NCBI GenBank assembly: GCA_041695085.1
Contig: JBGFRO010000017.1
Coordinates: 123,409 to 187,408 of the forward strand
Reading direction: 5' to 3'
DNA length: 64,000 nt
Origin: DYFT01 sp041695085
GTDB lineage: Bacteria > Bacteroidota > Ignavibacteria > UBA10030
The notes beneath the pieces were generated by a model. That model ran no database searches. It saw only the letters and a program-made list of their open reading frames with translations, and was not told where the DNA came from. Made by a program: the position numbers and the translations under genes. Below are positions 7,712-16,800 of this stretch, piece after piece (the stretch's first letter is position 1; each line of letters begins with the position of its first letter).

Positions 7712-9037
7712 TTACTTTTCATTTTCATGAATAAAGAAACAATAGTAGGGCTCACCTGTTGCGAAGCGCCGGATCAACAGTCCAAGCTCCAACATATGAT
7801 AGTCTCCCCAGAGGCACGATTCGCCGCACGGTATTTTCCTCGACGGTGGAATGTAGTCCCAACCGTGCGGTCGGTGATAGACGGTATGGAGGAGAAGTCC
7901 TTCGTGTTTCGGGTCGGTTGAGAGGTATGGTTCGCTGAAGGCCGTCTGAGCAACCGTCAATCCGGCTTGAAAGTATTTCTTTCCGCGCTCGGTGAGACCG
8001 AGGTATCTTCCTAAGCGAATCAGGCCCTGCGCAGCGATGACAGCAGCGGAGCTGTCGACCGGCTCGTCATCATTAAAAGGATTTGCGGGTTTCTCGAGAT
8101 ACTCACCGAGCCGGGAGAGACCAGGTGCTCCGGTATCCCAGTACGGAATACCATCCGTTGGCGTTTGTTCAATGTAGAAATCGGCAACCGCCTCAGCAAC
8201 GCGCTGAAACGCTTCCAGAATGCGACCTCTTCCTCCGAATCGATCAAGCTCCGACGCGGGCAGAAGCGAAAGAAACTCCAACTCCTCTGCGTAACCGAGG
8301 AGAATCCATGCAAGCCCGCGCGTCCAGGTCGTGAACGGCGAGTATCCTTGTTGGCTGCTCGGACATCGGTACGAGCCATCATTCAAATTAAAGATCGACT
8401 CGTGCGCGACGCGTCCGCGGATATCGTAGGAATCCCTCCCCTCACCGAAATAGACGTTATAGCGCGCAGTCGTCTCGGCGTGTTGCAGAAGACGCATGAG
8501 GAGATCGATCTTCTGATCCCTCTCACCCATCAACACATGTCCGAGTTGATGAGCAACTGCCAGAACGCGGAGAGAACGGATGGTATCGGCAAACAGCGAA
8601 TGGGGCCCGTTAAACGAGTAAATGAAACCCGCTTCGGGACCAAGTTGCGTCCACCGCGATGCCTGCACTGCCCCACTGATCTTCAGGGCAAGTTCGTAGA
8701 AATTCCGCTCCCATTCGTTCTCCGGCAACTTCCCTTCCCGCATGAGTCTGTGCAAATTGCCGTAGGTGCTGATGTTGTTGAAGCCATGGTCATGAACACC
8801 GATATGACTTACGTGAGAGGCCATGAAACGGAGCGTTCCCGTACGACCGATGGAGAGGGTCTTCGTATCGCCAGTGACATCATAGTGGAGCAGTGGCACA
8901 CCGAACTGAAAGCCCTGTGTCCACTCCGTCCAGCCCCGAGATGTGTAGGTGCCTTGAACGGTGAATACCGGTGTGCCTCGACTTGGATCCCATGCTGCGT
9001 GGAGATGTATGATTTTTCTGCCGGCCAGTTCATACAA
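7712..9037 (-). CDS. GH88-like unsaturated glucuronyl/galacturonyl hydrolase
   Basis: The protein is an (alpha/alpha)6-barrel type hydrolase with GH88 features: FNGPHSLFADTIRS, the motif TTWTRGLAWILLGYAEEL, YWDTGAPG, DSSAAVIAAQGLIRL and a C-terminal CLWGDYHMLEL. GH88 enzymes cleave unsaturated uronic acids from the ends of oligosaccharides made by polysaccharide lyases. No signal peptide is seen, so it is probably cytoplasmic. The start is uncertain. The first TTG (9037) lies inside what looks like the conserved N-terminal helix (QLLPAIDRLYELAGRK), and the frame is open back to the TGA that ends the SDR gene at 9101. An ATT at 9097 is a candidate non-standard start. It precedes kdgK by 45 bp. 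Confidence 0.75.
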   Translation of the reverse strand: MYELAGRKIIHLHAAWDPSRGTPVFTVQGTYTSRGWTEWTQGFQFGVPLLHYDVTGDTKTLSIGRTGTLRFMASHVSHIGVHDHGFNNISTYGNLHRLMREGKLPENEWERNFYELALKISGAVQASRWTQLGPEAGFIYSFNGPHSLFADTIRSLRVLAVAHQLGHVLMGERDQKIDLLMRLLQHAETTARYNVYFGEGRDSYDIRGRVAHESIFNLNDGSYRCPSSQQGYSPFTTWTRGLAWILLGYAEELEFLSLLPASELDRFGGRGRILEAFQRVAEAVADFYIEQTPTDGIPYWDTGAPGLSRLGEYLEKPANPFNDDEPVDSSAAVIAAQGLIRLGRYLGLTERGKKYFQAGLTVAQTAFSEPYLSTDPKHEGLLLHTVYHRPHGWDYIPPSRKIPCGESCLWGDYHMLELGLLIRRFATGEPYYCFFIHENEK

Positions 9038-9100
9038 GCGATCGATGGCAGGAAGGAGCTGAGACGGGTCGATATGTTGATTGATCTTGATTACAATGTC

Positions 9101-9895
9101 TCAGAATTGATGAAGATGAAGTCCTCCGTCAATGGTAATGACGGAGCCGGAGGAAAAGGGAAAGTGTCCTGAAAGAAGAGAACCGACGGCCAACGCAACG
9201 TCTTCAGGTGTTCCCCACCGCCGTTGAGGAACAAGCCCTGTCTCCAGCAGCGCATCGTACTTAGCTTTGGCTGCGCTCGTCATATCGGAGAGCATGATGC
9301 CGGGGCGGAGTTCATACACTTGAATCCCCTCGGCCGACAGTCTCGCAGCCCAGAGTTTCGCTGCCATGGAGAGTCCCGCTTTGGAAACACAATATTCGCC
9401 CCTGTTCACTGACACCGACTCCGCCGAGACGGAGGAGATGAAGATGATCTTGTAGCCATGTGGGAGCAGCGATGGGGATTTATCCGACAACCACCGTTTC
9501 GCGACAAGCTGAGTGAGAAAGAATGAACCCTGGAGATTGGTCCGCAAGACTTCCGAGAAGGATTCCTCTGTCACCTCTGTTATATCCGCTCGAACCTTCG
9601 GAGCAATCCCTGCATTATTGACGAGAGCATCAAGACGGTGAAACTCGGTAAAGACCGAGTCAACAAGTGTGCGACGTTGCTCTGAGTTGGATATATCGGC
9701 CTGAAGTGGAAGAAAGACCTGTGATTCTTGCACTGCTACACGCCAACAGGCAGCAGCCGTTTCCTCCGCGGCGGCTCGATTTCCAGCATAGTTGATCGCC
9801 ACGGAATATCCAAGTTGAGCGCAATGGATCGCTATACCGCGCCCCAATCCCCGGCTTGCCCCGGTGACAAGAACGACGGGAGGAAGAGTTGACAT
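9101..9895 (-). CDS. Short-chain dehydrogenase/reductase
   Basis: The 264-residue classical SDR has the cofactor motif TGASRGLG (11-18), NNAG (93-96), catalytic Ser155, and Tyr168-x3-Lys172 in GEYCVSKAG. The C-terminus DGGLHLH is usual for FabG-like enzymes. Because it is followed in the same frame by a GH88-like hydrolase and then kdgK, a sugar or uronate oxidoreductase is more likely than fatty acid synthesis, but the substrate cannot be read from sequence. Only one TGA codon separates its frame from that of the hydrolase. Confidence 0.85.
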   Translation of the reverse strand: MSTLPPVVLVTGASRGLGRGIAIHCAQLGYSVAINYAGNRAAAEETAAACWRVAVQESQVFLPLQADISNSEQRRTLVDSVFTEFHRLDALVNNAGIAPKVRADITEVTEESFSEVLRTNLQGSFFLTQLVAKRWLSDKSPSLLPHGYKIIFISSVSAESVSVNRGEYCVSKAGLSMAAKLWAARLSAEGIQVYELRPGIMLSDMTSAAKAKYDALLETGLVPQRRWGTPEDVALAVGSLLSGHFPFSSGSVITIDGGLHLHQF

Positions 9896-10090
9896 CGTAC
9901 GGTGCGTCAGCTGTTGTTGTTGAGGAAGATAGTATTAAAGAAATGACCGCGATGCAAGGATGCTTGCGCAAAAAAGGGACTCGTTCCGCCAAGGGAATCA
10001 CTCACAAAGAAGACTGAGGTAGCAAAAGAGAATCGCCGCGACCGCTTTTTGCCACGTCTGATGGAGAGGGAGGCTTTGGGATGGGTTTTC

Positions 10091-10120
10091 CCAAAGAAAA
10101 AAGCCCGCGTCTGCGGGCTT
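10091..10120 (-). terminator. Intrinsic terminator after tRNA-Phe
   Basis: On the minus strand, AAGCCCGC-AGAC-GCGGGCTT forms an 8-bp GC-rich hairpin with a T-rich run immediately after it. It begins 5 nt past the 3' end of the tRNA gene and probably ends that transcript before the SDR gene. Confidence 0.8.
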
Positions 10121-10124
10121 GAAG

Positions 10125-10197
10125 TGGACAGGGACGGAATCGAACCGCCGACACATGGATTTTCAGTCCATTGCTCTACCAACTGAGCTACCTGTCC
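10125..10197 (-). tRNA. tRNA-Phe (anticodon GAA)
   Basis: The 73-nt cloverleaf reads as follows: acceptor GGACAGG/CCTGTCC with discriminator A; D arm GCTC-AGTTGGTA-GAGC; anticodon arm ATGGA-CTGAAAA-TCCAT with GAA; and T arm GGCGG-TTCGATT-CCGTC. CCA is not encoded. An intrinsic terminator follows directly. Confidence 0.96.
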
Positions 10198-10232
10198 AAG
10201 AACTGCCGAGGCTTATGAAGGCGCTCGGAATC

Positions 10233-10265
10233 AAAAAAATCGGTGCGGAATTACTTCCCGCACCG
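10233..10265 (-). terminator. Intrinsic terminator after the FabI-like gene
   Basis: On the minus strand, CGGTGCGG and CCGCACCG form an 8-bp stem with a loop of about 9 nt, followed by ATTTTTTTG. It lies between the FabI-like gene and tRNA-Phe, so the tRNA has its own promoter in the short gap or relies on incomplete termination. Confidence 0.8.
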
Positions 10266-10306
10266 GCGCCATTTTAGCAAAGATTTCAGCGAAAAGCAAG
10301 CCGCAA

Positions 10307-11158
10307 TTATTCAAGCTCGCGGGCGTTCTTCTGCCCGATGTAACTGACAACCTCTTCTCCTCCATCAACACCCAGCACATTCCCGGAAATGAATCCGCCG
10401 TATTCGTGCGTCAAGAGCACGATGGCACGAGCGATGTCTTCCGGTGTAGTGAGTCGCAACTGAGGATTCTTCGCCTTTGCAGTGTTGAGCAGCTTTACCG
10501 CCGCGGGAATTTTCCGCAGGGCCGGCGTATCCGTTACACCGGCCATAATCGAATTCGCAGTGATTCCGAAGGCTCCGAGCTCCATGGTAAGTTGCCGGAT
10601 GTGAGATTCGAGCGCAGCCTTCGCAGCCGACACAGCGCCGTAGTGCGGAATTTGAGTACGGCCTCCGGAACTGGTCATCGCGTAAATTCTTGAACCTCGC
10701 CGGAGCAGCTTCCTCACAAATGCGCCCTGCGTCCAGTATACCAAAGTGTTTGCCATCACGTCTAGTGTCATTTCAACTTGCTGCTGGGAGATCATGTCCT
10801 CATGCTTATCGGCGATATACGGCCTGAGCGTGCCAAATGCAAGCGAGTGCATCAGCACGCGCACATACGCTTTCTCATCCTTCTGCAACTCTTTCTGAAG
10901 TGCATCCAATACCTCCGTGCGCTTGGTCGGATCAGCTGCATTGACGTTGAAGAACATCATCTGCACGCCTGTGGCACGTACCTTTTCTTTAATCTCCTCT
11001 GCTGCAGGCATCGTCGCTGCTCGGTCAAAGTGAACGCCGCAGATGTTCATTCCGTGCTGTGCCAGTGCGACAGCGGTCGAACCACCGAACCCACTTGAGG
11101 CACCTAAAATCAATGCCCAGTCTGTTTTCTCAAACCGCAGTGAGGGATTGTTATCCAT
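10307..11158 (-). CDS. FabI-like enoyl-ACP reductase/SDR
   Basis: The 283-residue SDR has cofactor segment LILGASSGFGGSTAVALA, the sequence VLMHSLAFGTLRPY in place of NNAG, and the catalytic pair Tyr-x6-Lys in HYGAVSAAKAAL. That spacing is the signature of enoyl-ACP reductases (FabI/FabL), where classical SDRs have Tyr-x3-Lys. The C-terminal DGGEEVVSYIGQ extension is also usual. It would reduce enoyl-ACP in fatty acid elongation using NAD(P)H. A related unsaturated-acyl or ketone reductase cannot be excluded, since the N-terminal glycine motif (GASSGFGG) differs from the common FabI GVAN-type motif. It stands alone, downstream of glmS, with its own terminator. Confidence 0.75.
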   Translation of the reverse strand: MDNNPSLRFEKTDWALILGASSGFGGSTAVALAQHGMNICGVHFDRAATMPAAEEIKEKVRATGVQMMFFNVNAADPTKRTEVLDALQKELQKDEKAYVRVLMHSLAFGTLRPYIADKHEDMISQQQVEMTLDVMANTLVYWTQGAFVRKLLRRGSRIYAMTSSGGRTQIPHYGAVSAAKAALESHIRQLTMELGAFGITANSIMAGVTDTPALRKIPAAVKLLNTAKAKNPQLRLTTPEDIARAIVLLTHEYGGFISGNVLGVDGGEEVVSYIGQKNARELE

Positions 11159-11227
11159 ACTTTCTCAAAATTGTCGAATCGAGACGTCGTAAGTTAGCAA
11201 CATTTGACCGAAAATCAAGAATCGTCA

Positions 11228-13060
11228 TCATTCGACCGTCACGCTCTTGGCGAGATTGCGCGGCTGGTCGACGTTCGTTCCCCGCGCGACAGCGATGGAA
11301 TAAGCAAGTAATTGCAGAGGGACAACATTGACGATGGGGCCGAAGAATCCATACGTCCGAGGAACCGGCACGACAAACTCCGCCAACTTGTGTATCTCCT
11401 CATCATCTTCATTGGCAATCGCGATGATCCTCCCTCGGCGCGCGCGTACCTCCTCGATATTACTGATTACTTTCTCGTAAATCGCATCCTTTGGAACGAT
11501 GAAGACCACCGGCATGTGCTCATCGATCAGCGCGATGGGTCCATGTTTCATCTCGGCTGCAGGATATCCTTCTGCGTGGATGTATGAGATCTCTTTCAAC
11601 TTCAGTGCACCTTCTAGCGCCACAGGGAAGTTCGCGCCGCGTCCGAGATAAAGAAAGTTTCGGGCATCTTTGAATTCTTCTGCAATGCTCTTAATCAAAC
11701 TGTGACTCGAAAGAACCCCCGCAACCTTTTCGGGCAACGACGCCAACTCCCGAGCCAGCAGCTTCTGATCAACCCCAACGACACTTCGCCATCGAGCTAG
11801 CATAAGTGTTATCATTGCCAACACGGTGAGCTGCGAGGTGAATGCCTTCGTCGAAGCCACGCCGATCTCCGGACCGGCGTGGATGTAGACACCCCCGTCC
11901 GTCTCCCGGGCAATGGCACTGCCCACAACGTTGACGATACCCAACACGGTCGCGCCACGCGCCTTCGCCTCTCGCAACGCCGCCAGGGTATCCGCTGTTT
12001 CCCCGCTCTGACTTATTGCAAACACAACATCTTCCGGCGTTATGACAGGATTTCTGTAGCGAAATTCCGACGCATACTCCACCTCTGTCGGAATTTTGGC
12101 AATTTGTTCCAACATATATTCACCGACGAGGCCTGCGTGCCAGGACGTTCCACAACCGAGAAGAATGATACGCCGCGCGGTGACAAGTTTTTCCCGCGCA
12201 TGCTCAAGTCCCCCAAGTTTCACCTCCCCCTGCTCCACTAACAATCGACCCCGCATGGCATTACGAATGGTCTCAGGCTGTTCATGGATTTCCTTCAGCA
12301 TAAAGTGGTCGTATCCGCCGCGCTCGATTTGCTCAAGTTCGAACGTCAACTCTTCCACTGCCTTGCGAATCTCAACATCGTCAAGTGTTTTGGTGGTAAC
12401 GCCATCGCGCGATACAATGGCCAGCTCTCCATCCTCAAGATAACTCACCATGCGCGTGTGCTGAATAAGCGCAGAAGGATCCGAGGCAATAAAATAACCA
12501 TCGTCCGCGTAGCCGAGGACGAGCGGGCTCCCCCGCCGGGCAGCGATGAGCCGATCAGGCTCACGGCGACTCATCACGACCAAACCGTACGTTCCACGCA
12601 CCTGCTGAAGAGCGAAACGAACTGCTTGATCCAACGAAGTTCCCGACGTGTACAACTCCTCGATCAGATGTGCAACAACCTCCGTGTCCGTTTCGGATAC
12701 GAACCGGTGTCCGTGCTCCAGCAATCGCTTCTTGAGAAGGGAATAGTTTTCCAGAACACCATTATGGATGACCGCAATATCAGAATGACAATCGAGGTGA
12801 GGGTGTGCGTTGATTTCACTCGGCGCCCCATGCGTTGCCCAACGCGTATGACCCATTCCAACCGTCGCTTTCAACCTGCTTGCGCGCAGAGCTTCCTCGA
12901 GAGTCGAGACTTTGCCGACCCGCTTCATCACATCGATCGAGCCGTCAGAACAGACAGCCACTCCTGCCGAATCATAACCGCGGTATTCGAGACGCTTGAG
13001 CCCCTCTATCACGAGAGGGATCGCTTCACGTCGTCCGAGATAACCGACTATCCCGCACAT
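11228..13060 (-). CDS. glmS: Glutamine--fructose-6-phosphate aminotransferase
   Basis: The 610-residue protein is full length for GlmS. MCGIVGYLGRR carries the catalytic N-terminal cysteine of the class II glutaminase domain, with HTRWATHG and the NGVLENY segment. Two SIS domains follow (LLGCGTSWHAGLVGEYM, FAISQSGETADTLAAL, YLGRGANFPVALEGALKLKE), and the C-terminus NLAKSVTVE is the conserved end. It makes glucosamine-6-phosphate for peptidoglycan and LPS. AGGAGGAG lies upstream of the ATG. No glmS ribozyme is expected, because only 14 nt separate it from pgeF. Confidence 0.97.
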   Translation of the reverse strand: MCGIVGYLGRREAIPLVIEGLKRLEYRGYDSAGVAVCSDGSIDVMKRVGKVSTLEEALRASRLKATVGMGHTRWATHGAPSEINAHPHLDCHSDIAVIHNGVLENYSLLKKRLLEHGHRFVSETDTEVVAHLIEELYTSGTSLDQAVRFALQQVRGTYGLVVMSRREPDRLIAARRGSPLVLGYADDGYFIASDPSALIQHTRMVSYLEDGELAIVSRDGVTTKTLDDVEIRKAVEELTFELEQIERGGYDHFMLKEIHEQPETIRNAMRGRLLVEQGEVKLGGLEHAREKLVTARRIILLGCGTSWHAGLVGEYMLEQIAKIPTEVEYASEFRYRNPVITPEDVVFAISQSGETADTLAALREAKARGATVLGIVNVVGSAIARETDGGVYIHAGPEIGVASTKAFTSQLTVLAMITLMLARWRSVVGVDQKLLARELASLPEKVAGVLSSHSLIKSIAEEFKDARNFLYLGRGANFPVALEGALKLKEISYIHAEGYPAAEMKHGPIALIDEHMPVVFIVPKDAIYEKVISNIEEVRARRGRIIAIANEDDEEIHKLAEFVVPVPRTYGFFGPIVNVVPLQLLAYSIAVARGTNVDQPRNLAKSVTVE

Positions 13061-13074
13061 ATGGTTCGCTCCTC

Positions 13075-13809
13075 CTAAACAAGTGTGATAACACCTAACA
13101 TTCGACCTGACTTCTCTTTCTCACGGCGATACGAGTGATAGCGATCTCCGGCGCAGATTGTGCAGTCACCCGACACTTCGATGTTGGATGAAGCCACACC
13201 GCAAGTCAGAAGTTGTATGAAGTTTGCCTGTTTGAGATTTGCAAAAGTTCTGCCGTTGTGACGCGCAATGCACCTCTCGTTAAATTGTTCTGCAACCTCT
13301 TCGCCAATTTCATAGCAGCAGACATCCGCACAAGGTCCCATGTAAGCGACGACATCAGAAGGTGTGCTCCCACCATGATCGATCATCTTCGTCACTGCAA
13401 CAGAAGCGATTTGAGCCGCCGTCCCGCGCCAACCGGCATGGACGGCAGCAATGACATTTCGTACGGGATCAAATAAAAAGAGAGGGAGACAATCGGCTAC
13501 CGAGACCGCCAGCGCAATGCCGGAACGATCGGTAAGCAATCCGTCACACTTCGGAGTGAAGCCTCCCATGTGGACCACTTCCACCCGATTCGAATGACAC
13601 TGCCCCGCGAAAGCAACGCTCTCTGGTCGGATCCCGATGGAATCGAAAAAGCGTCGACGATTCTCCCGTACGTTCTCCGGAGTGTCCCCCACGTGAAAAC
13701 TCAAATTCATCCCAAAGGGCTTGGGGCTGACCCCACCTTCGCGCGTGCTCATGGCAAAGCGAATTTGCCGATAGGACGCGAACAGCGAAGACTCAACAGT
13801 CGGGATCAT
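13075..13809 (-). CDS. pgeF: PgeF/YfiH multicopper-like domain protein
   Basis: The 244-residue protein has the LACC1/YfiH motifs GQCHSNRV (first metal His), VSVADCLPL, HAGWRGTA (second His) and MGPCADVCCYEIGEEV (Cys-rich active site). Members act on purine nucleosides (phosphorylase/deaminase) or correct peptidoglycan precursors by removing misincorporated L-Ser. The start overlaps the end of the histidine kinase by 4 nt and it lies 14 bp before glmS. The link to the cell-wall gene glmS supports a peptidoglycan-editing role. Confidence 0.9.
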   Translation of the reverse strand: MIPTVESSLFASYRQIRFAMSTREGGVSPKPFGMNLSFHVGDTPENVRENRRRFFDSIGIRPESVAFAGQCHSNRVEVVHMGGFTPKCDGLLTDRSGIALAVSVADCLPLFLFDPVRNVIAAVHAGWRGTAAQIASVAVTKMIDHGGSTPSDVVAYMGPCADVCCYEIGEEVAEQFNERCIARHNGRTFANLKQANFIQLLTCGVASSNIEVSGDCTICAGDRYHSYRREKEKSGRMLGVITLV

Positions 13810-16800
13810 ACAGTTGCGGGGTGACTCATGGGAAGCCGTATTTCAATCGTCGTTCCCTCTCCCACCTTGCTCCATAACTCGATGGTGCCGTTGAGATCCT
13901 CGATCACTTTTCTCGAGATCGCAAGACCGATACCCATACCGTCTGTCTTCGTCGAGAAGTTTGGTTGGAAGACTCTTGACCGAATATCCTCAGGGATGCC
14001 AGGTCCGTTGTCGCGAAGAGTGATCACGCAGCTGCCATCTTCAAGTCGAGTGCTCATCTCGACGGTACCCCCTTTTGGCATCGCTTGAACGCTATTGCGA
14101 AGAATATTGATGAACACACGGCGCAATTCATCCCGATCGGCGACGATGGGGACGAGAGTTTCGTCAAATTTCGTCTTGAATGCAATCCCCTCTACCTGGC
14201 TGAACAGCGTGACGCTTTCACGAAGAATCTCATTGAGACTTATCCGCTCATAACGCGGCATCGGCATTCGTGCGAAATTGGAAAACTCAGTGGCAATGCG
14301 AGAGAGCGTCTCGATCTGGTCAACCACCGTTCGTGCAACTCGATCCAGTATCTCCTTGAACTGAGGCACATTATCTTTATATGCCTGTTGGAGATGCTGA
14401 ATAGAGAGTTTGATGGGAGTCAGCGGATTCTTGATCTCGTGAGCGACTTGCTTTGCCATCTCTTTCCATGCCAACTCTCGTTCTACGCGCGCCAAATGCT
14501 CACGATTGGCTTTCAGTTCCTGCACCATCTCGTTGAATGCCTTCACCAACTCACCAACTTCATCCGAGGAGCGTGGTGTCAGTTGAAGATCAAGGTCGCC
14601 CCGTCCGATGCGCCGCGCTGCTTGAGAGAGCTCACGTAGAGGGCGAGACAAACGTCCCGCAAGAACGAAGGCAATGACGGTCGTAATTGCCACCACAAAC
14701 GCATAGGCACCTAACAAATACGCGTTTCGTTGAGCCAGTTCCTGATCAATTTCGTGCAGACGATAGAGAGCGGGAACCGCGACAACACCAAGAAAGCGCC
14801 CCTCCAACATAATCGGGCTGTAGCCGACGACATAATCTACCTCACCAATCCTCTCCGTCTGCTGGAAAAACCCACGTTGCCGCAGCACCGTTTCTGTATA
14901 GGCGGAGCCCCCCAACCTGCTGTCGAGTAGCGAGGCTCTGTACAATTCAGGTCGGCTGCTCGCTTGCACTGTTCTTCTATTGTAGACAGTGAAATCGATT
15001 CCAAGATCGGAGGCCACCGCTTCACAGAAATCGTCATTCACACCTGAAGCGAAATCCTCTTCACTCTGTAACGCCGAGACCACCCGTTGATGAACAAGCT
15101 CCAGTTCCTGGCCGAGCCGACGCTCGATCGATTCATTGAGCCGATCAATGGCAAGCTGCCGATTGTAATATGCAAGAAAGATGAGTGGCAGGATCGAAAG
15201 AACAGCAAACGCAATCGCCAGCTTGCCTCGAAAACCAAGATTCACCCGGTTCCCCTTCATCACCAACCATCCCGCAGAGACGACGAAGAGAATCACTCCT
15301 AAAAGACCAAAAGAGATGAGAAGCTTCATCAAGTTGAACAGATGCCAACGAACATCCAACGAGGTGAGAGTGAGACGAATGATGCGTTCCGGGGCCGATG
15401 GATCGCGGGCATAGAGGACTTCTGCCGATGTGGCACCTTCTACCTGCTCTGTCCAAAGGAATCTCGCCGGCTCGCTTTTCAACCGTTCAGCAATAGTGGA
15501 AGGAAGAAGATCTCCACGTCGGGCGTTGGGAGACGTCGAGGAAACAAGTATTCCCCGATCAAACTCGTCCACCGTCATCTTTCGAATGCGAGGATCGATC
15601 GGATGTGTAGCGGACGTCCGAAGGAATTCTCCACTATCGCCACGAAACAACGCTCGCCGGCTGGCAGATAACCCAACAGCTATCGTTCCAACCGACCTTC
15701 CCCCTTCCTCGCGCACAGTGCTCCACATGCCGTAATATTTCACCTGCTCACCGCGTACCGTTCGATCAAATACGACGAGTTCTTCCTCCTCTTCGTCGAA
15801 AATACGAGTAAGAAGCTCGTACCGCTCATAGGACGTTAACCCGACAAAGAAACTGCTCCGCTCCCGACCGAATTCGTCATACAGAAAGAGACCGGAGTTG
15901 TATCCCTCACGACTCAACAGCGTCTGAGCCCAGACGTTGAAGGCAGGATCCGTCGCACTGAGCTGAAGAGCAGACAGTGAGACCGCGCGAAGCTGTTCTT
16001 GCGCGGTATTAATCGCATCCGAAACGACAAGTGAGATCCAGGAATCGACAGGACGAAGCAGCTCCTGAGCATATGATTGCAGCCGTTGTCTTTCCTTTTC
16101 GTGAACCTTGGCATCCATCACGACCGCGGCAATCAAGAATGCAACAATGGCAGCCACTCCCACAAGACGAAGCGCTCTCTGATGAGAACTTTGCGGGTGG
16201 ATCTCCTTTCTTCGTATGATATCGGTACTCGTTCCCACCACAAGGAGCAAAACCAGAACACTCACGGGTACCTGCGGCTCTCGGTCGACAGCTGAAAACG
16301 TAAGATAACCGGCAACAAAAAGACCCGTCGTTATCAGATGCAATGAACGAGAGGACCAACCGGCGGTGAATCGGCTAACCGTTTCCTTTACTTGCACAAA
16401 AGCCACCATCGTGATGCCCACAAGTGCCATTGTGAGGAAGAAAAGATTGCCTATCATCAAGAGAACCGGAACACTGGGTAGCAAGCTGGCGGGATCCTGA
16501 TAGTAGAGTGTCGAATCGAACACAAACCCTCTCACAGCAGCCCCAAATGAGCGAACGATGATCGGAAGAACGAGAATCCAAAATACGATGCCCGCGACAG
16601 GGAGCGGGGCGGTTGATGGCCGTTCCTGGTTACCCGTGACAAGACGTACGATGGTGCGCCTTGCCAGCACCGCAACAGTCATGAAGAGGCACACGACGGA
16701 AAGGGTCAGCTCTCCAACCGACGAGGTCAAGTCGAACAAAAAAGGGGAAGCAAAGAGCGTTGGATCGAACAACCATCCACCGAGAAGCACTGAAGGAAAC

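Noticed and set aside
13061..13074. glmS ribozyme upstream of glmS
   Set aside because: Only 14 nt separate glmS from pgeF, far too short for the ribozyme.
12284..13078. 264-codon plus-strand ORF over glmS
   Set aside because: Antisense shadow of glmS without a ribosome-binding site or known motif.
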